A stretch of 64,000 nt of DNA from Paenibacillus fonticola DSM 21315 (GTDB taxonomy: Bacteria > Bacillota > Bacilli > Paenibacillales > Paenibacillaceae). The notes under the pieces are model-generated. The model did not search any database. It was not told where the DNA came from and saw nothing but the letters and a program-made list of their open reading frames with translations. The position numbers and the translations under genes were made by a program. The stretch covers positions 27,323 through 91,322 of the forward strand of contig NZ_KB907250.1 of the NCBI RefSeq assembly GCF_000381905.1. Reading direction: 5' to 3'. Below, piece after piece: positions 35,280-44,197 of this stretch (positions are counted from its first letter, which is position 1; each line of letters begins with the position of its first letter).

Positions 35280-35407
35280 ATATATCCAATTATACCCTAG
35301 CTAAGACAAGCTTTTCTCTTTAAAAAAGAGTGCAGTGTCATCCTATCGCTAGTGGAGCAGCAGGGCTGTATAGTGTATGATGAGTGTTAAGCGTATGTCA
35401 TTTTGTG

Positions 35408-35565
35408 CCTGCCGGGTTAGTAACGCTGCCCCAGCATTATTGATCCAAGCAATGCAAGAAACTTGATTCACGCTGCCACCGCCAGTGGAATTTCATTTGC
35501 CGTGGCCTTTATTCTTACATATCTTTTTCAAATTTGACGATGTAGAAGAAGCGGCTGCAAAATAA
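35408..35565 (+). pseudogene. Decayed 3' end of a PTS EIIC gene
   Basis: Three frames together read like the C terminus of an EIIC permease: PAGLVTLPQ, then DPSNARNLIHAATASGISFA and VAFILTYLF, then after another shift FFKFDDVEEAAAK and a stop. The stop lies just before the ribosome binding site of the EIIA gene, so EIIC and EIIA were once adjacent or fused. The upstream part of the permease is gone. Confidence 0.6.
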
Positions 35566-35578
35566 GGAGGAACAGCTA

Positions 35579-36079
35579 TTGTTTTCAAAATGGAGAAAAA
35601 AATCCGCCGAGAAAGAAGCGGTACAAATTTACGCTCCCTTAACCGGAGAAGCCGTAGCCTTGTCGACTGTACCGGATGAAGCATTTGCCCAAGGGCATAT
35701 GGGTCCGGGGATTGCGATCGAACCTGTCGAGGGGCGATTAATTGCTCCCTTTGACGGCGTCATCGCCCATATTATCAAATCAAATCATGCCGTTATGATG
35801 GAGCACCCTTCCGGTTTGCAATTTTTGTTTCACATCGGGGTGGATACCGTATCCCTTAAGGGAGAAGGCTTCACTTCGCATGTCGCTGCAGGAGATCGCG
35901 TAAAGGCGGGACAGGTTCTGATTGAATTTGATATGGATCATATTCGCGCAGCGGGATATCCTGTAATTACCCCTATAATTTTGACGAATGCCGGGGAAAT
36001 CGCGGCTGAGCTCAATTGGAATGAGGGTACAGTAGTTGCGGGCAGCAGTGTAATCCTGCAAGCGGCGCTTAAGAGCTGA
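35579..36079 (+). CDS. PTS EIIA, glucose family
   Basis: A 166-residue single-domain EIIA(Glc)-type phosphocarrier. It starts at TTG after AAGGAGG. Visible motifs are GPGIAIEPVEGRLIAPFDGV and FLFHIGVDTVSLKGEGF, where the His of HIGVDTV is phosphorylated by HPr. VKAGQVLIEFDMDHI follows. Because its own permease upstream is only a remnant, it probably serves other PTS permeases lacking an A domain. Transcription is likely independent; a terminator follows. Confidence 0.92.
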   Translation: MFSKWRKKSAEKEAVQIYAPLTGEAVALSTVPDEAFAQGHMGPGIAIEPVEGRLIAPFDGVIAHIIKSNHAVMMEHPSGLQFLFHIGVDTVSLKGEGFTSHVAAGDRVKAGQVLIEFDMDHIRAAGYPVITPIILTNAGEIAAELNWNEGTVVAGSSVILQAALKS

Positions 36080-36121
36080 TCCGTTCCGTGACGGTAAATA
36101 AGGCTGCTCCACAACTATCGA

Positions 36122-36152
36122 AAGCTCCACTCTTTAACCAAGAGTGGAGCTT
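36122..36152. terminator. Terminator between convergent EIIA and gguB
   Basis: A 13-bp perfect stem AAGCTCCACTCTT / AAGAGTGGAGCTT with loop TAACC, between the ends of two converging genes. Confidence 0.75.
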
Positions 36153-36176
36153 GTTGGATTTCGCACGCGATTGAAC

Positions 36177-37385
36177 TCAATTCGTCTTGGACTTGTTGTA
36201 AATGTCGAAGGCTACGGCAAGGAGCAGGACAAGCCCTTTGATGCCTTGTTGCCAATCGACTCCAAGGCCGATCAGCGACATGCCGTTGTTCATAACGCCC
36301 ATGACGAGGCCGCCGATAATCGCGCCGATGACGGTACCGATGCCGCCGGAAGCGGAAGCGCCGCCGATGAAGCAGGCTGCGATCGCATCGAGCTCGAAGT
36401 TCGTCCCTGCTTTAGGTGTCGCCGAGTTCAGCCGCGCTGCGAAGATAAGTCCGGAAAGGGCAGCCATGGCGCCCATGTTGACGAAGACCCAGAAGGTGAC
36501 CTTCTTCGTCTTTACTCCCGACAGCTTGGCGGCTTTTTCGTTGCCGCCTAGCGCGTAAATATGCCGCCCGGCAATCATCCGATTCATGACGAAGGAATAG
36601 ATGACGATGAGCACGAACAGAATGACGAGAATGTTCGGAATCCCTTTATACGTAGCCAGCACATAGGTAAACACGTTAACGACCGCGACGAGCGAGGCGA
36701 CCTTGGCGATGAATATCCACATCGGTGCCGTTTCGAAATTGTACTTGATCTGCGTCTTTCGTTCTTTCCATTCCTTCCAGATGACGAGCAGGGAGAGAAT
36801 GACGCCGAGCACGATCGTCAGGATGTGAATGCCCTCGCCTCCGAACCAGTCGGGCAGGAAGCCGGAGCTGATCTTCTGGAAGGAATTTGGAAACGGCGCG
36901 ATCGACTGACCGCCCAGAATGATCATCGTGAGGCCGCGGAACAGCAGCATTCCCGCCAAGGTGACGATGAAAGCGGGAATCCTCACGTAAGCGATCCAGA
37001 AGCCCTGCCAGGCACCAATCAGTGCGCCCACCCCGAGCGCAATGATGACGGCCAGGAAGGGAGGAAGCTGCATTTCGACCATCATAATGGCCGATAGCGC
37101 CCCGATAAACGCCGCGATGGAGCCGACCGACAGATCGATATGCCCTGTAATGATAACCAGCACCATCCCGATGGCCAATACAAGAATGTAGCTATTTTGC
37201 AAAATAAGGTTCGTGACGTTAAGCGGCTTCAGCAAAATACCGTCGGTTAAAATTTGAAATAAGATCGTAATGAAGACTAGTGCGATAATCATGCCGTACT
37301 GGCGAATGTTTTTTTTGAAGACTAGCGCTATGTTCATGCCGTACTGGCGAATGTTCTTTTTGAAAAGCTCGCTAATCGTGTGCAT
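36177..37385 (-). CDS. gguB: Multiple-sugar ABC permease GguB
   Basis: A 402-residue membrane protein of the CUT2 family (XylH/GguB), with about eleven helices. Family motifs include VLVIITGHIDLSVGSIAAFI and the cytoplasmic loop GGNEKAAKLSGVKTKKVTF. The N terminus holds a near-exact duplication: FKKNIRQYGMNIALV is followed by FKKNIRQYGMIIALV. Two copies of an amphipathic start before helix 1 are unusual. It is the third gene of the chvE-gguA-gguB operon, four bases after the ATPase. Confidence 0.92.
   Translation of the reverse strand: MHTISELFKKNIRQYGMNIALVFKKNIRQYGMIIALVFITILFQILTDGILLKPLNVTNLILQNSYILVLAIGMVLVIITGHIDLSVGSIAAFIGALSAIMMVEMQLPPFLAVIIALGVGALIGAWQGFWIAYVRIPAFIVTLAGMLLFRGLTMIILGGQSIAPFPNSFQKISSGFLPDWFGGEGIHILTIVLGVILSLLVIWKEWKERKTQIKYNFETAPMWIFIAKVASLVAVVNVFTYVLATYKGIPNILVILFVLIVIYSFVMNRMIAGRHIYALGGNEKAAKLSGVKTKKVTFWVFVNMGAMAALSGLIFAARLNSATPKAGTNFELDAIAACFIGGASASGGIGTVIGAIIGGLVMGVMNNGMSLIGLGVDWQQGIKGLVLLLAVAFDIYNKSKTN
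37271..37360. repeat. 45-bp tandem duplication at the start of gguB
   Basis: Two adjacent 45-base units (37271-37315 and 37316-37360) differ at only a few bases and keep the frame. Confidence 0.85.
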
Positions 37386-37389
37386 CTCC

Positions 37390-38946
37390 TTACCCCCTGC
37401 CTCGAGTCATGGATTTCATTAGTACTTCCTGGGTGGCGTCCTCGCGGTTGACCTCGCCGGTAATGCGCCCTTCGCTCATGACATAGATGCGGTCGCACAT
37501 TCCGAGAAGCTCCGGAAGCTCCGAGGAAATGAATAGAATGCCTTTCCCTTCGTCTGCCAGTTGATTGACGATCGAGTAAATTTCATATTTCGCACCAACA
37601 TCAATGCCGCGGGTAGGTTCGTCCAGGATGAGAATTTCCGGCTGCGCGTAAATCCATTTACTGAGCACGACTTTCTGCTGGTTGCCTCCGCTTAAGTTGA
37701 CCGTTTTCTGCAAAATGCTCGGTGTCTTGATCTTTAACTTCTGGCGGTATTCCTCGGCCACAAGTACCTCTTCGCTCTCATTGATCACGCCGCGGCGGGA
37801 CAGCTTGCCCAAATTGGCGAGGGAAATGTTCCGCTTAATATCATCGATCAGTACGAGTCCGTAGTCCTTGCGGTCTTCGGTCACGTAGGCGATGCCGTGC
37901 TGGATCGCGGTGCTGATATCGTTCAACTGGATCTCCCTGCCGTGCAGCAGCAGCTTGCCCTGGATGTTCTTTCCGTAGGACTTGCCGAAAATGCTCATCG
38001 CCAGCTCCGTTCTTCCTGCCCCCATCAGTCCGGCTACACCAACAATTTCGCCGCGCTGGATATGGATGTTAATATTGTCGAGCATTTTACGTCCTTCCTG
38101 CTCGGGGTGATCCACTTGCCAGTTTTGCACTTCAAAAATTTTCTCCCCGATGTTCGGAACACGCTCCGGGTAACGGTGGGTTAGATCCCGGCCGACCATC
38201 CCCTTGATGATGACATCCTCCGTCACCTGATCCTCTTGCATATCCAGCGTCTGAATCGTCTTCCCATCCCGCAAAATCGTGATCGAATCCGCTATCTTCT
38301 CGATTTCATTCAGCTTGTGGGAAATAATGATCGAGGAGATCCCCTGCTTCTTCAGCTCCAGGATCAGATTGAGCAGGTTCTCGCTGTCATCCTCGTTAAG
38401 CGCGGCCGTCGGCTCATCAAGGATGAGCAGCTTGACCTGCTTGGAGAGTGCCTTAGCGATTTCTACGAGCTGCTGCTTGCCGACCCCGATGCTGATAACA
38501 TGGGTATTGGGGGATTCTTTTAGCCCTACGGTTGCAAGCAGTTCTCTCGTTTTGACTGTCGTTTCGTTCCAGTTGATGATGCCGCGCTTCGTTTGTTCGT
38601 TGCCGAGAAAAATATTTTCCGCAATCGATAGATAGGGGATCAAAGCCAGCTCCTGGTGAATGATGACGATGCCTAGGCTCTCGCTCTGTTTAATATCCTT
38701 GAATTCACAAACCTCGCCTTTGAACAAAATATCTCCCTCATAGGAACCGTGCGGGTAGACGCCGCTAAGTACCTTCATCAGCGTGGATTTGCCAGCGCCG
38801 TTCTCCCCGCAGAGGGCGTGGATTTCACCTTCTTTGACTTGCAAATTCACATTCTCCAGCGCCTTGACGCCGGGAAATGTCTTCGTAATTCCTCTCATCT
38901 CCAAAATGAAGTCACTCACTGTCCTCACCAAGCCTTTCGTCTCCAT
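37390..38946 (-). CDS. gguA: Multiple-sugar ABC ATPase GguA
   Basis: About 518 residues with two ABC cassettes, as in all CUT2 ATPases. The first cassette has Walker [15 protein letters not shown], signature [16 protein letters not shown] and Walker [10 protein letters not shown]. The second has the degenerate loop [15 protein letters not shown], signature [14 protein letters not shown] and [17 protein letters not shown]. The frame opens upstream at 39000, but residues before METKGL are not family-like; GTG codons at 38928 or 38919 are alternative starts. It follows the binding protein by about 200 GC-rich bases. Confidence 0.93.
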   Translation of the reverse strand: METKGLVRTVSDFILEMRGITKTFPGVKALENVNLQVKEGEIHALCGENGAGKSTLMKVLSGVYPHGSYEGDILFKGEVCEFKDIKQSESLGIVIIHQELALIPYLSIAENIFLGNEQTKRGIINWNETTVKTRELLATVGLKESPNTHVISIGVGKQQLVEIAKALSKQVKLLILDEPTAALNEDDSENLLNLILELKKQGISSIIISHKLNEIEKIADSITILRDGKTIQTLDMQEDQVTEDVIIKGMVGRDLTHRYPERVPNIGEKIFEVQNWQVDHPEQEGRKMLDNINIHIQRGEIVGVAGLMGAGRTELAMSIFGKSYGKNIQGKLLLHGREIQLNDISTAIQHGIAYVTEDRKDYGLVLIDDIKRNISLANLGKLSRRGVINESEEVLVAEEYRQKLKIKTPSILQKTVNLSGGNQQKVVLSKWIYAQPEILILDEPTRGIDVGAKYEIYSIVNQLADEGKGILFISSELPELLGMCDRIYVMSEGRITGEVNREDATQEVLMKSMTRGRG

Positions 38947-39143
38947 TCGAGTACAAAGGATAGCGGAGGCCGAGAAGGCCACCGCTGTATTTATGGGCAT
39001 GCGCTGTTTACTTAAGCCGCGTTAAGCTGCTGGAACAGAGTGCTGTGCTCCAAGCTAGCGGTGCTCTCGCCGCGCTGAGTTGCAGCACCGCCACGGCAGC
39101 TGGTGCGCTTCTAGCGCTCATGCATCCGCCCAAGCCGCGCATA

Positions 39144-40235
39144 TTACAGTCCCAGCTCTTCTTTCGTATAGTAGCCGGTTTCTACCAACTCTTGTTCCAC
39201 ATTGTCCTTGTCTACTGATTTTGGCTCTAGCAGATAGGAAGGCACGACTTTGACTCCATTGTCATAGGTTTTCGTGTCGTTGACTTCCGCTTCCGTGCCT
39301 TCGAGAATGCTAAGGGCCATGCCTACCGCTTTTTTCGCCAGCTCGCGTGTATCCTTGAACACCGTTTGCGTCTGCTCGCCGGCCAGGATCGATTTGATCG
39401 AAGCAAGCTCGGCGTCCTGGCCAGTTACGATCGGCATAGGCTTATTGCCGGAACCGTAGCCGACACCTTTCAGGGAAGAAAGGATGCCGATGCTTATTCC
39501 GTCATATGGTGATAGAACCGCATCCACGTTCTCGGTTGCATAGTGAGCGCTCATCAAGTTATCCATGCGCGCTTGCGCTGTTGCGCCGTCCCAGCGAAGG
39601 GTAGCGATTTGCTCCATTTTCGTCTGGTTGCTGCGGACGACCAGCTTGCCGGAATCGATATATGGTTGAAGAACGGACATCGCTCCGTCATAGAAAAAAT
39701 AAGCGTTATTGTCATCCGGCGATCCGCCGAACAGCTCGATGTTGAATGGGCCCTTGCCTTCTTTCAGCCCGAGCTTCTCTTCGATATAAGAAGCCTGCTG
39801 TACGCCGACCTTGAAGTTGTCGAAGGTTGCGTAGTAGTCCACGTGCTCGCTTTTCATGATCAGGCGGTCATAAGCGATGACCTTGATGCCTTGATCGTGG
39901 GCTTTTTGCAGCACTTCAGTTATCGCAGCGCCATCAATGGACGCGATGACGAGAAGGTCCACGCCCTTTGTAATCATGTTCTCGATTTGGGACACTTGAT
40001 TTTCGACGACATCCTCGCCGTACTGCAGATCTGTGCCATAACCCAGACTCTGGAATTCTTTTACCATGTTGTTGCCATCGTTCACCCATCGCTCCGACGA
40101 TTTCGTCGGCATCGCAATTCCAACCGTGCCTTTCTCGCCTTTAGTCGAGCCGCCGGCACTGTTATTCTTGCTTCCGCAAGCCGTTAAAGATAAGGCCAGT
40201 ACGAACGTGAACAGCAGTAATGTTGCTTTTTTCAT
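39144..40235 (-). CDS. chvE: Multiple-sugar binding lipoprotein ChvE
   Basis: A 363-residue lipoprotein, with signal peptide and lipobox LSLTAC. The mature part ([60 protein letters not shown]) matches ChvE, which binds galactose, arabinose, xylose and glucose. GGGGG ribosome binding site upstream. It is the first gene of the operon and probably feeds the ara pathway. A cre-like box lies 37 bases upstream. Confidence 0.93.
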   Translation of the reverse strand: MKKATLLLFTFVLALSLTACGSKNNSAGGSTKGEKGTVGIAMPTKSSERWVNDGNNMVKEFQSLGYGTDLQYGEDVVENQVSQIENMITKGVDLLVIASIDGAAITEVLQKAHDQGIKVIAYDRLIMKSEHVDYYATFDNFKVGVQQASYIEEKLGLKEGKGPFNIELFGGSPDDNNAYFFYDGAMSVLQPYIDSGKLVVRSNQTKMEQIATLRWDGATAQARMDNLMSAHYATENVDAVLSPYDGISIGILSSLKGVGYGSGNKPMPIVTGQDAELASIKSILAGEQTQTVFKDTRELAKKAVGMALSILEGTEAEVNDTKTYDNGVKVVPSYLLEPKSVDKDNVEQELVETGYYTKEELGL

Positions 40236-40271
40236 AATTGCTTACCCCCTGTATAAGTTGATTTCAGATTA

Positions 40272-40285
40272 TGAATCCGCTTACA
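40272..40285 (-). promoter_or_regulatory. cre-like CcpA box before chvE
   Basis: On the minus strand TGTAAGCGGATTCA, one mismatch to TGWNANCGNTNWCA. The same 14 bases occur before the GH43 gene. Confidence 0.65.
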
Positions 40286-40566
40286 CATGGAAGTATACCA
40301 ACGGGGGCTGTTTTCGTATTTACAATAAAACTACTCTTTTTATAAAAATCAAACTTATTTGTGGTGAAGAAACTACCGGAGAATCCGGCTCTCCGAGTCC
40401 CGTTTGGCTCGAGATAGGCAGCTGTTCAGCAAAAAATCTGCAGCCGGGACACCTGAACTCGTTCGTGTTTACTTCCTCCATATTTTCAGCACATTTGATA
40501 TAGGAGGAATACTGAATATTATGTTGAATTATGTAATTAGGTAAATACTACTAGGAGGAAAGAATC

Positions 40567-41298
40567 GTGAAGGATAAATTAAAGGGACTTATTGCAGGTG
40601 TATTGATTGGTTCGATGGTAACAGGTGGAGCTGCATTTGCTGCAAGTGGAAAGAAGATTGAGGTATTTTATGGAGTAAACGATATTAAAATCAATAAAAT
40701 TTCTAAGATGCCAACAGATAATAAGCCATTCTTATATAATGGCACAACTTATGTACCGCTTTCATTCATTGCTCAAGCTTTAGGGCAACAAGTAAAGTGG
40801 GACAGTAACACAAAAACAGTTTTAATTGGTGAATCTGAAGGAGAAAATGAACTTTATTTAGATAAAGACATTAAACATATGAATGTCCAGAAAGGATATA
40901 TAGCAAAATGGAATTATGAATATAACTCTAATGCTGGTATAAAGGATAATATCGGTAATGAGTATGCCAACTACTTATCAATGTATGTTGATAGTGTTGG
41001 TAAAGATAGATCGTGGGAGTACATAGAATTTCCGCTAAATGGAAATATAAAGTCTTTAAAAGGAAAGATTGGACTTACAGATAAATATAAGAGTACAACT
41101 GAAGAAATTAAAGTGACAATCCTGGCCGATGATAAATCTGTATATACACATACTTTTAAAGCTGGAGATTTTCCTGAGGATATCAATGTGGACCTTAAAG
41201 GTGCATTGAAAGTACAATTCAAAGTTCAGGGTTTAAATGATGCTGGTTACGGTGCCTCTTATGAAATAGGATTGTTCAACCCTATATTTTATAAATAA
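40567..41298 (+). CDS. Secreted stalk-domain protein
   Basis: A 243-residue secreted protein starting at GTG after GGAGGAAAG. A signal peptide (LKGLIAGVLIGSMVTGGAAF, cleavage near AFAA) is followed by a copper-amine-oxidase-N-like stalk domain at about 30-90 (FLYNGTTYVPLSFIAQALGQ, then QVKWDSNTKTVLIG). The C-terminal half (YLSMYVDSVGKDRSWEYIEF, then TEEIKVTILADDKSVYTHTF) resembles NPCBM-like carbohydrate-binding beta sandwiches. The combination is common in Paenibacillus. Function is unknown; it may bind the cell wall or a glycan. It is divergent from chvE. Confidence 0.8.
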   Translation: MKDKLKGLIAGVLIGSMVTGGAAFAASGKKIEVFYGVNDIKINKISKMPTDNKPFLYNGTTYVPLSFIAQALGQQVKWDSNTKTVLIGESEGENELYLDKDIKHMNVQKGYIAKWNYEYNSNAGIKDNIGNEYANYLSMYVDSVGKDRSWEYIEFPLNGNIKSLKGKIGLTDKYKSTTEEIKVTILADDKSVYTHTFKAGDFPEDINVDLKGALKVQFKVQGLNDAGYGASYEIGLFNPIFYK

Positions 41299-41313
41299 TT
41301 AAATAGTAGATTA

Positions 41314-41339
41314 AGTCACTCATATGAGTGGCTTTTTTT
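41314..41339 (+). terminator. Intrinsic terminator of the stalk-domain gene
   Basis: AGTCACTCATATGAGTGGCT followed by TTTTTT. Confidence 0.85.
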
Positions 41340-41432
41340 GCTTAAAACCAACACAACGCCGAGGGTGGTTTTATGTAATGGCTGAAGCCTTTCGTAAGAA
41401 GAGGGTTCGTAATTTTAAGATTACTTGTAGCT

Positions 41433-41488
41433 GCGAAATAAGCGTAACGTTCATGTAACCGCAAAATAAGCGTAACGTACATGCACGA
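41433..41488. repeat. Two 28-base direct repeats
   Basis: The copies share AAATAAGCGTAACGT and CATG and are adjacent. Confidence 0.7.
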
Positions 41489-41750
41489 GTTGGATTTGTT
41501 GTACTTAAAATTGGCTATGTGACGCTGAATAAAAAATTAACAGTATTCCGTGCATTTAAAAAAACATCTAAGCCGATATTGGCGAAAACGGTACGTTTTA
41601 AATACACAAAATGAAGTTAATCGGCGAAAGTTGGCTAATGAACATGAATTAGATACTAGAAATCCATTTAAACTCCTACAGTTACTTGTTAGCGGGCAGA
41701 ACCTGTAAGAAGGTTCCCCTCCCCATTGCTGTAGCGCATCCAGACCTTAG

Positions 41751-41936
41751 GGAATTGAGGGGGCCGAGGAGATTGGAAGGAGCTGAGGGAGCTGAGGAGA
41801 TCGGCGGGAGCTTAGGAGGTGGAGTGAGCTTAGGGGGATGAGGGAACTAGAGAGAATTAGAGAGAATCAGAGAGAATTAGAGAGGATTAGAGAGAGTTAG
41901 AGAGAAAAGGGGGGCGAGGGGAGGGGGAACAGGCTT
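41751..41936. repeat. Purine-rich tract with GAGAGAATTA units
   Basis: Almost only A and G on the plus strand, with G-runs (GGGGG, GGGGGG) and irregular AGAGAGAATT repeats of about ten bases. Confidence 0.85.
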
Positions 41937-42017
41937 TTAGAGGAGGATTTGAGCAGGTAAGAATATTACCAGGCACCACTCACTGTACTTATTCGTCACA
42001 TCTTCGCCACAACTTCG

Positions 42018-42800
42018 TCACAACGAAACATCAAGCAAACGGCTGATCAGCCCCAAATCGATGTTCGATTCGAACAGCTCGGCCATACGATCAAAGCCTT
42101 GCTCATCCGGCACTACGATGTCATGCTGATAGGGCAAAATCCCGGCACACGGGACGGCGTGCTTTTGTTCCAATACATCTATCCCTGGATGCAAAATTTC
42201 CTTAACCCCATGATATCGATTGATAATGAATCCTTTCAATTGACTTTTGATAGATTCATCCAGTAAGTCGACCGTGCCGTGAATCGCTGCAAAAACGCCG
42301 CCATAGTGAATATCCGACACGAGCAGGAGCGGGGAATTCGTGATTTTAGCCGTAAAAATATTAGCGACATCCTCATTGGCCAAATTGATCTCTGCGGTAG
42401 AACCAGCGCCTTCGATAATGAGAATGTCGTATTTTGCCGCCATTCTGTGGAAGGAGCTTTCAATGCTTGCTCTGATCTCCGGCAGAAAATCTCCATATTT
42501 CTTATAACTTCCGGTATGAAATAACTGGCCATTTAAGAAAATTTGCGTCTTCTCATTGGCCGGCTTAATCAATACGGGATTCATGTCCGCTTCCGGGGGA
42601 ACTCCGGCGCCTAAAGCTTGAATATACGTAGAATAAGCAATCTCACTATGATCTTCAGTTACATAGGATTTTGAGGAAATATTTTGCGCTTTGAACGGGG
42701 CAGCAGTATACCCTTTGTTCCGCAGCATACGCAGCAAAGCCGCTGTAATAAAGCTTTTGCCGCACGAAGAGCTGGTTCCGACGATCATTACGGATTTCAT
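42018..42800 (-). CDS. Cobyric-acid-synthase-like ATPase domain protein
   Basis: A 260-residue protein of the BioD/CobQ/CobB nucleotide-binding family. The P-loop is MIVGTSSSCGKSFITAALLR. APFKAQNISSKSYVTEDHSE and DMNPVLIKPANEKTQIFLNG are the hallmarks of CobQ (cobyric acid synthase), not of BioD; DILIIEGAGSTAEINLANED holds the second acidic motif. CobQ normally has about 500 residues with a C-terminal glutamine amidotransferase that is absent here, and no cobalamin gene is adjacent. It may amidate another substrate with ammonia or a partner glutaminase. Some annotations would call it dethiobiotin synthase. Confidence 0.75.
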   Translation of the reverse strand: MKSVMIVGTSSSCGKSFITAALLRMLRNKGYTAAPFKAQNISSKSYVTEDHSEIAYSTYIQALGAGVPPEADMNPVLIKPANEKTQIFLNGQLFHTGSYKKYGDFLPEIRASIESSFHRMAAKYDILIIEGAGSTAEINLANEDVANIFTAKITNSPLLLVSDIHYGGVFAAIHGTVDLLDESIKSQLKGFIINRYHGVKEILHPGIDVLEQKHAVPCAGILPYQHDIVVPDEQGFDRMAELFESNIDLGLISRLLDVSL

Positions 42801-43054
42801 TTATTCACCTATCTCGCTCTGGATTTTATTAAAGATCGTAAGATCATGCATGATAGTTTTATTCTACAAGCCCTTATTTTTTCTGTCCAATAAAGAACAA
42901 ATTATTACATCACTTTCATGCCTGCTTTACATATAGAAAACCATACTTCCTGCTGTGGAGTGTACAATATTTTTGAATTACGCGGTTGTTGTGGCCTTCT
43001 GTCTGATGTTGTTTATTTTACGTCGTCATCCGTGGAAAGGAAGGGACTGAATGA

Positions 43055-43897
43055 ATGAGACTATATGAGCAGCCGTTAGCTAACTTTCAGGTCATTTCAG
43101 ACACGCATGTAACAGCTAACCCCGGGCATGAGTACAACCGGAATTTCGATCGCGCCCTGAAGGATATCCGTACAAATGCCAGTGGAAGCAGCGGCATCAT
43201 GCATGTTGGAGATATTACGGATCATGGTTTTACCGAAGAGTATGGGGAGTTGAACCGTATCATCGAAGGCAACCGGGAGAACTTGCCGGAGATCCGATTT
43301 ACTCTAGGGAATCATGATGTCGCGTTTGGGAATTGGAGCTCCAGGCTGGGGAATTATACAGCCCACACCGGAATGCAGGGAGCTTACCATGATCATTGGA
43401 TTGACGGCTACCATTATATTTTTCTCGGATCGGAGAAGGGGCTGGAAAGATTCTGCCATTTGACGGAGCAGCAGCTCGATTGGCTGGATATGAAGCTTGG
43501 CGAGAAGGCATCCGCTCATAAACCCGTTTTTGTCTTTTTGCACCAGCCGTTGATGGACACGGTGGCAGGGTCACTGCAAAGCCAGAAGTGGTATGGAGTA
43601 AAGCAGGATAGGGAGCTAAAGTTTATTTTAAGCAAATACCCGCAGGCGATTTTGTTTACCGGGCATACGCATTGGCCGTTGGAAGCCCATCGTACGATGT
43701 ATGATGGCCGAGGAATAACGGCTACGATATTTAACGCAGCTTCGGTTGCTTATTTGTGGAGCGACGAAGATGTCTACCTGCCGGGCAGCCAAGGTTTTTA
43801 TGTGGAAATTTACGCAGATAAAGTTATGATCCGGGGCCGTGATTTTGCTTCTGGCAGTTGGGTGGACGCGGCGCAGTTTCAAATAGATTATAAATAA
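43055..43897 (+). CDS. Calcineurin-like metallophosphoesterase
   Basis: A 280-residue metallophosphoesterase. All metal motifs are present: FQVISDTHV (Asp, His), MHVGDITDHG (Asp), TLGNHDVAFGN (Asn, His), FLHQPL (His) and LFTGHTHWPL (His, His). There is no signal peptide, so it is cytoplasmic. The substrate is unknown; family members cleave phosphomonoesters, phosphodiesters or nucleotides. It stands alone, with a terminator after it. Confidence 0.88.
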   Translation: MRLYEQPLANFQVISDTHVTANPGHEYNRNFDRALKDIRTNASGSSGIMHVGDITDHGFTEEYGELNRIIEGNRENLPEIRFTLGNHDVAFGNWSSRLGNYTAHTGMQGAYHDHWIDGYHYIFLGSEKGLERFCHLTEQQLDWLDMKLGEKASAHKPVFVFLHQPLMDTVAGSLQSQKWYGVKQDRELKFILSKYPQAILFTGHTHWPLEAHRTMYDGRGITATIFNAASVAYLWSDEDVYLPGSQGFYVEIYADKVMIRGRDFASGSWVDAAQFQIDYK

Positions 43898-43957
43898 GAG
43901 GCTTTTGTGATTATCTTTTAAACAAGGTACATTAAACGTCATTGAGTTGACATTTTG

Positions 43958-43986
43958 ATCCCTGACATAGAGTCAGGGGATTTATT
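43958..43986 (+). terminator. Intrinsic terminator
   Basis: ATCCCTGAC / GTCAGGGGAT stem with a short loop, then TTTATT, between the metallophosphoesterase and cas3. Confidence 0.75.
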
Positions 43987-44197
43987 CATTTTTTGATCAA
44001 CATTTTCATTGATTTTTTAAGTTAGTATTTTGCTATTTGACTAGTTTTGAAATTAATTGAGAAAAGTGTCCAATTTTGATGAATCATTGGAAGGCTATTC
44101 TGTAACTCTGTCGAATCAATTAGGTAAGCAAGCCTTAGTATTAATAGATCTATAGGACTATCTGCATGAATATAGCTTGGAGGGGGCAGAGACAGCG

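Larger units (their letters stand above)
41340..42017. other. Intergenic region with repeats, no gene seen
   Basis: About 680 bases. It contains a 28-base direct repeat (41433-41488), AT-rich sequence without plausible genes, and a long purine-rich tract at 41751-41936. Confidence 0.6.

Noticed and set aside
36561..37097. Plus-strand frames of 118-178 codons opposite the gguB gene
   Set aside because: High-GC antisense shadows of a clear permease gene.
39543..40187. 214-codon plus-strand frame
   Set aside because: Antisense to chvE, no ribosome binding site, not protein-like.
42018..42800. Dethiobiotin synthase (bioD)
   Set aside because: The APFKAQN and DMNPVLIKP motifs belong to CobQ, and no biotin gene is adjacent.
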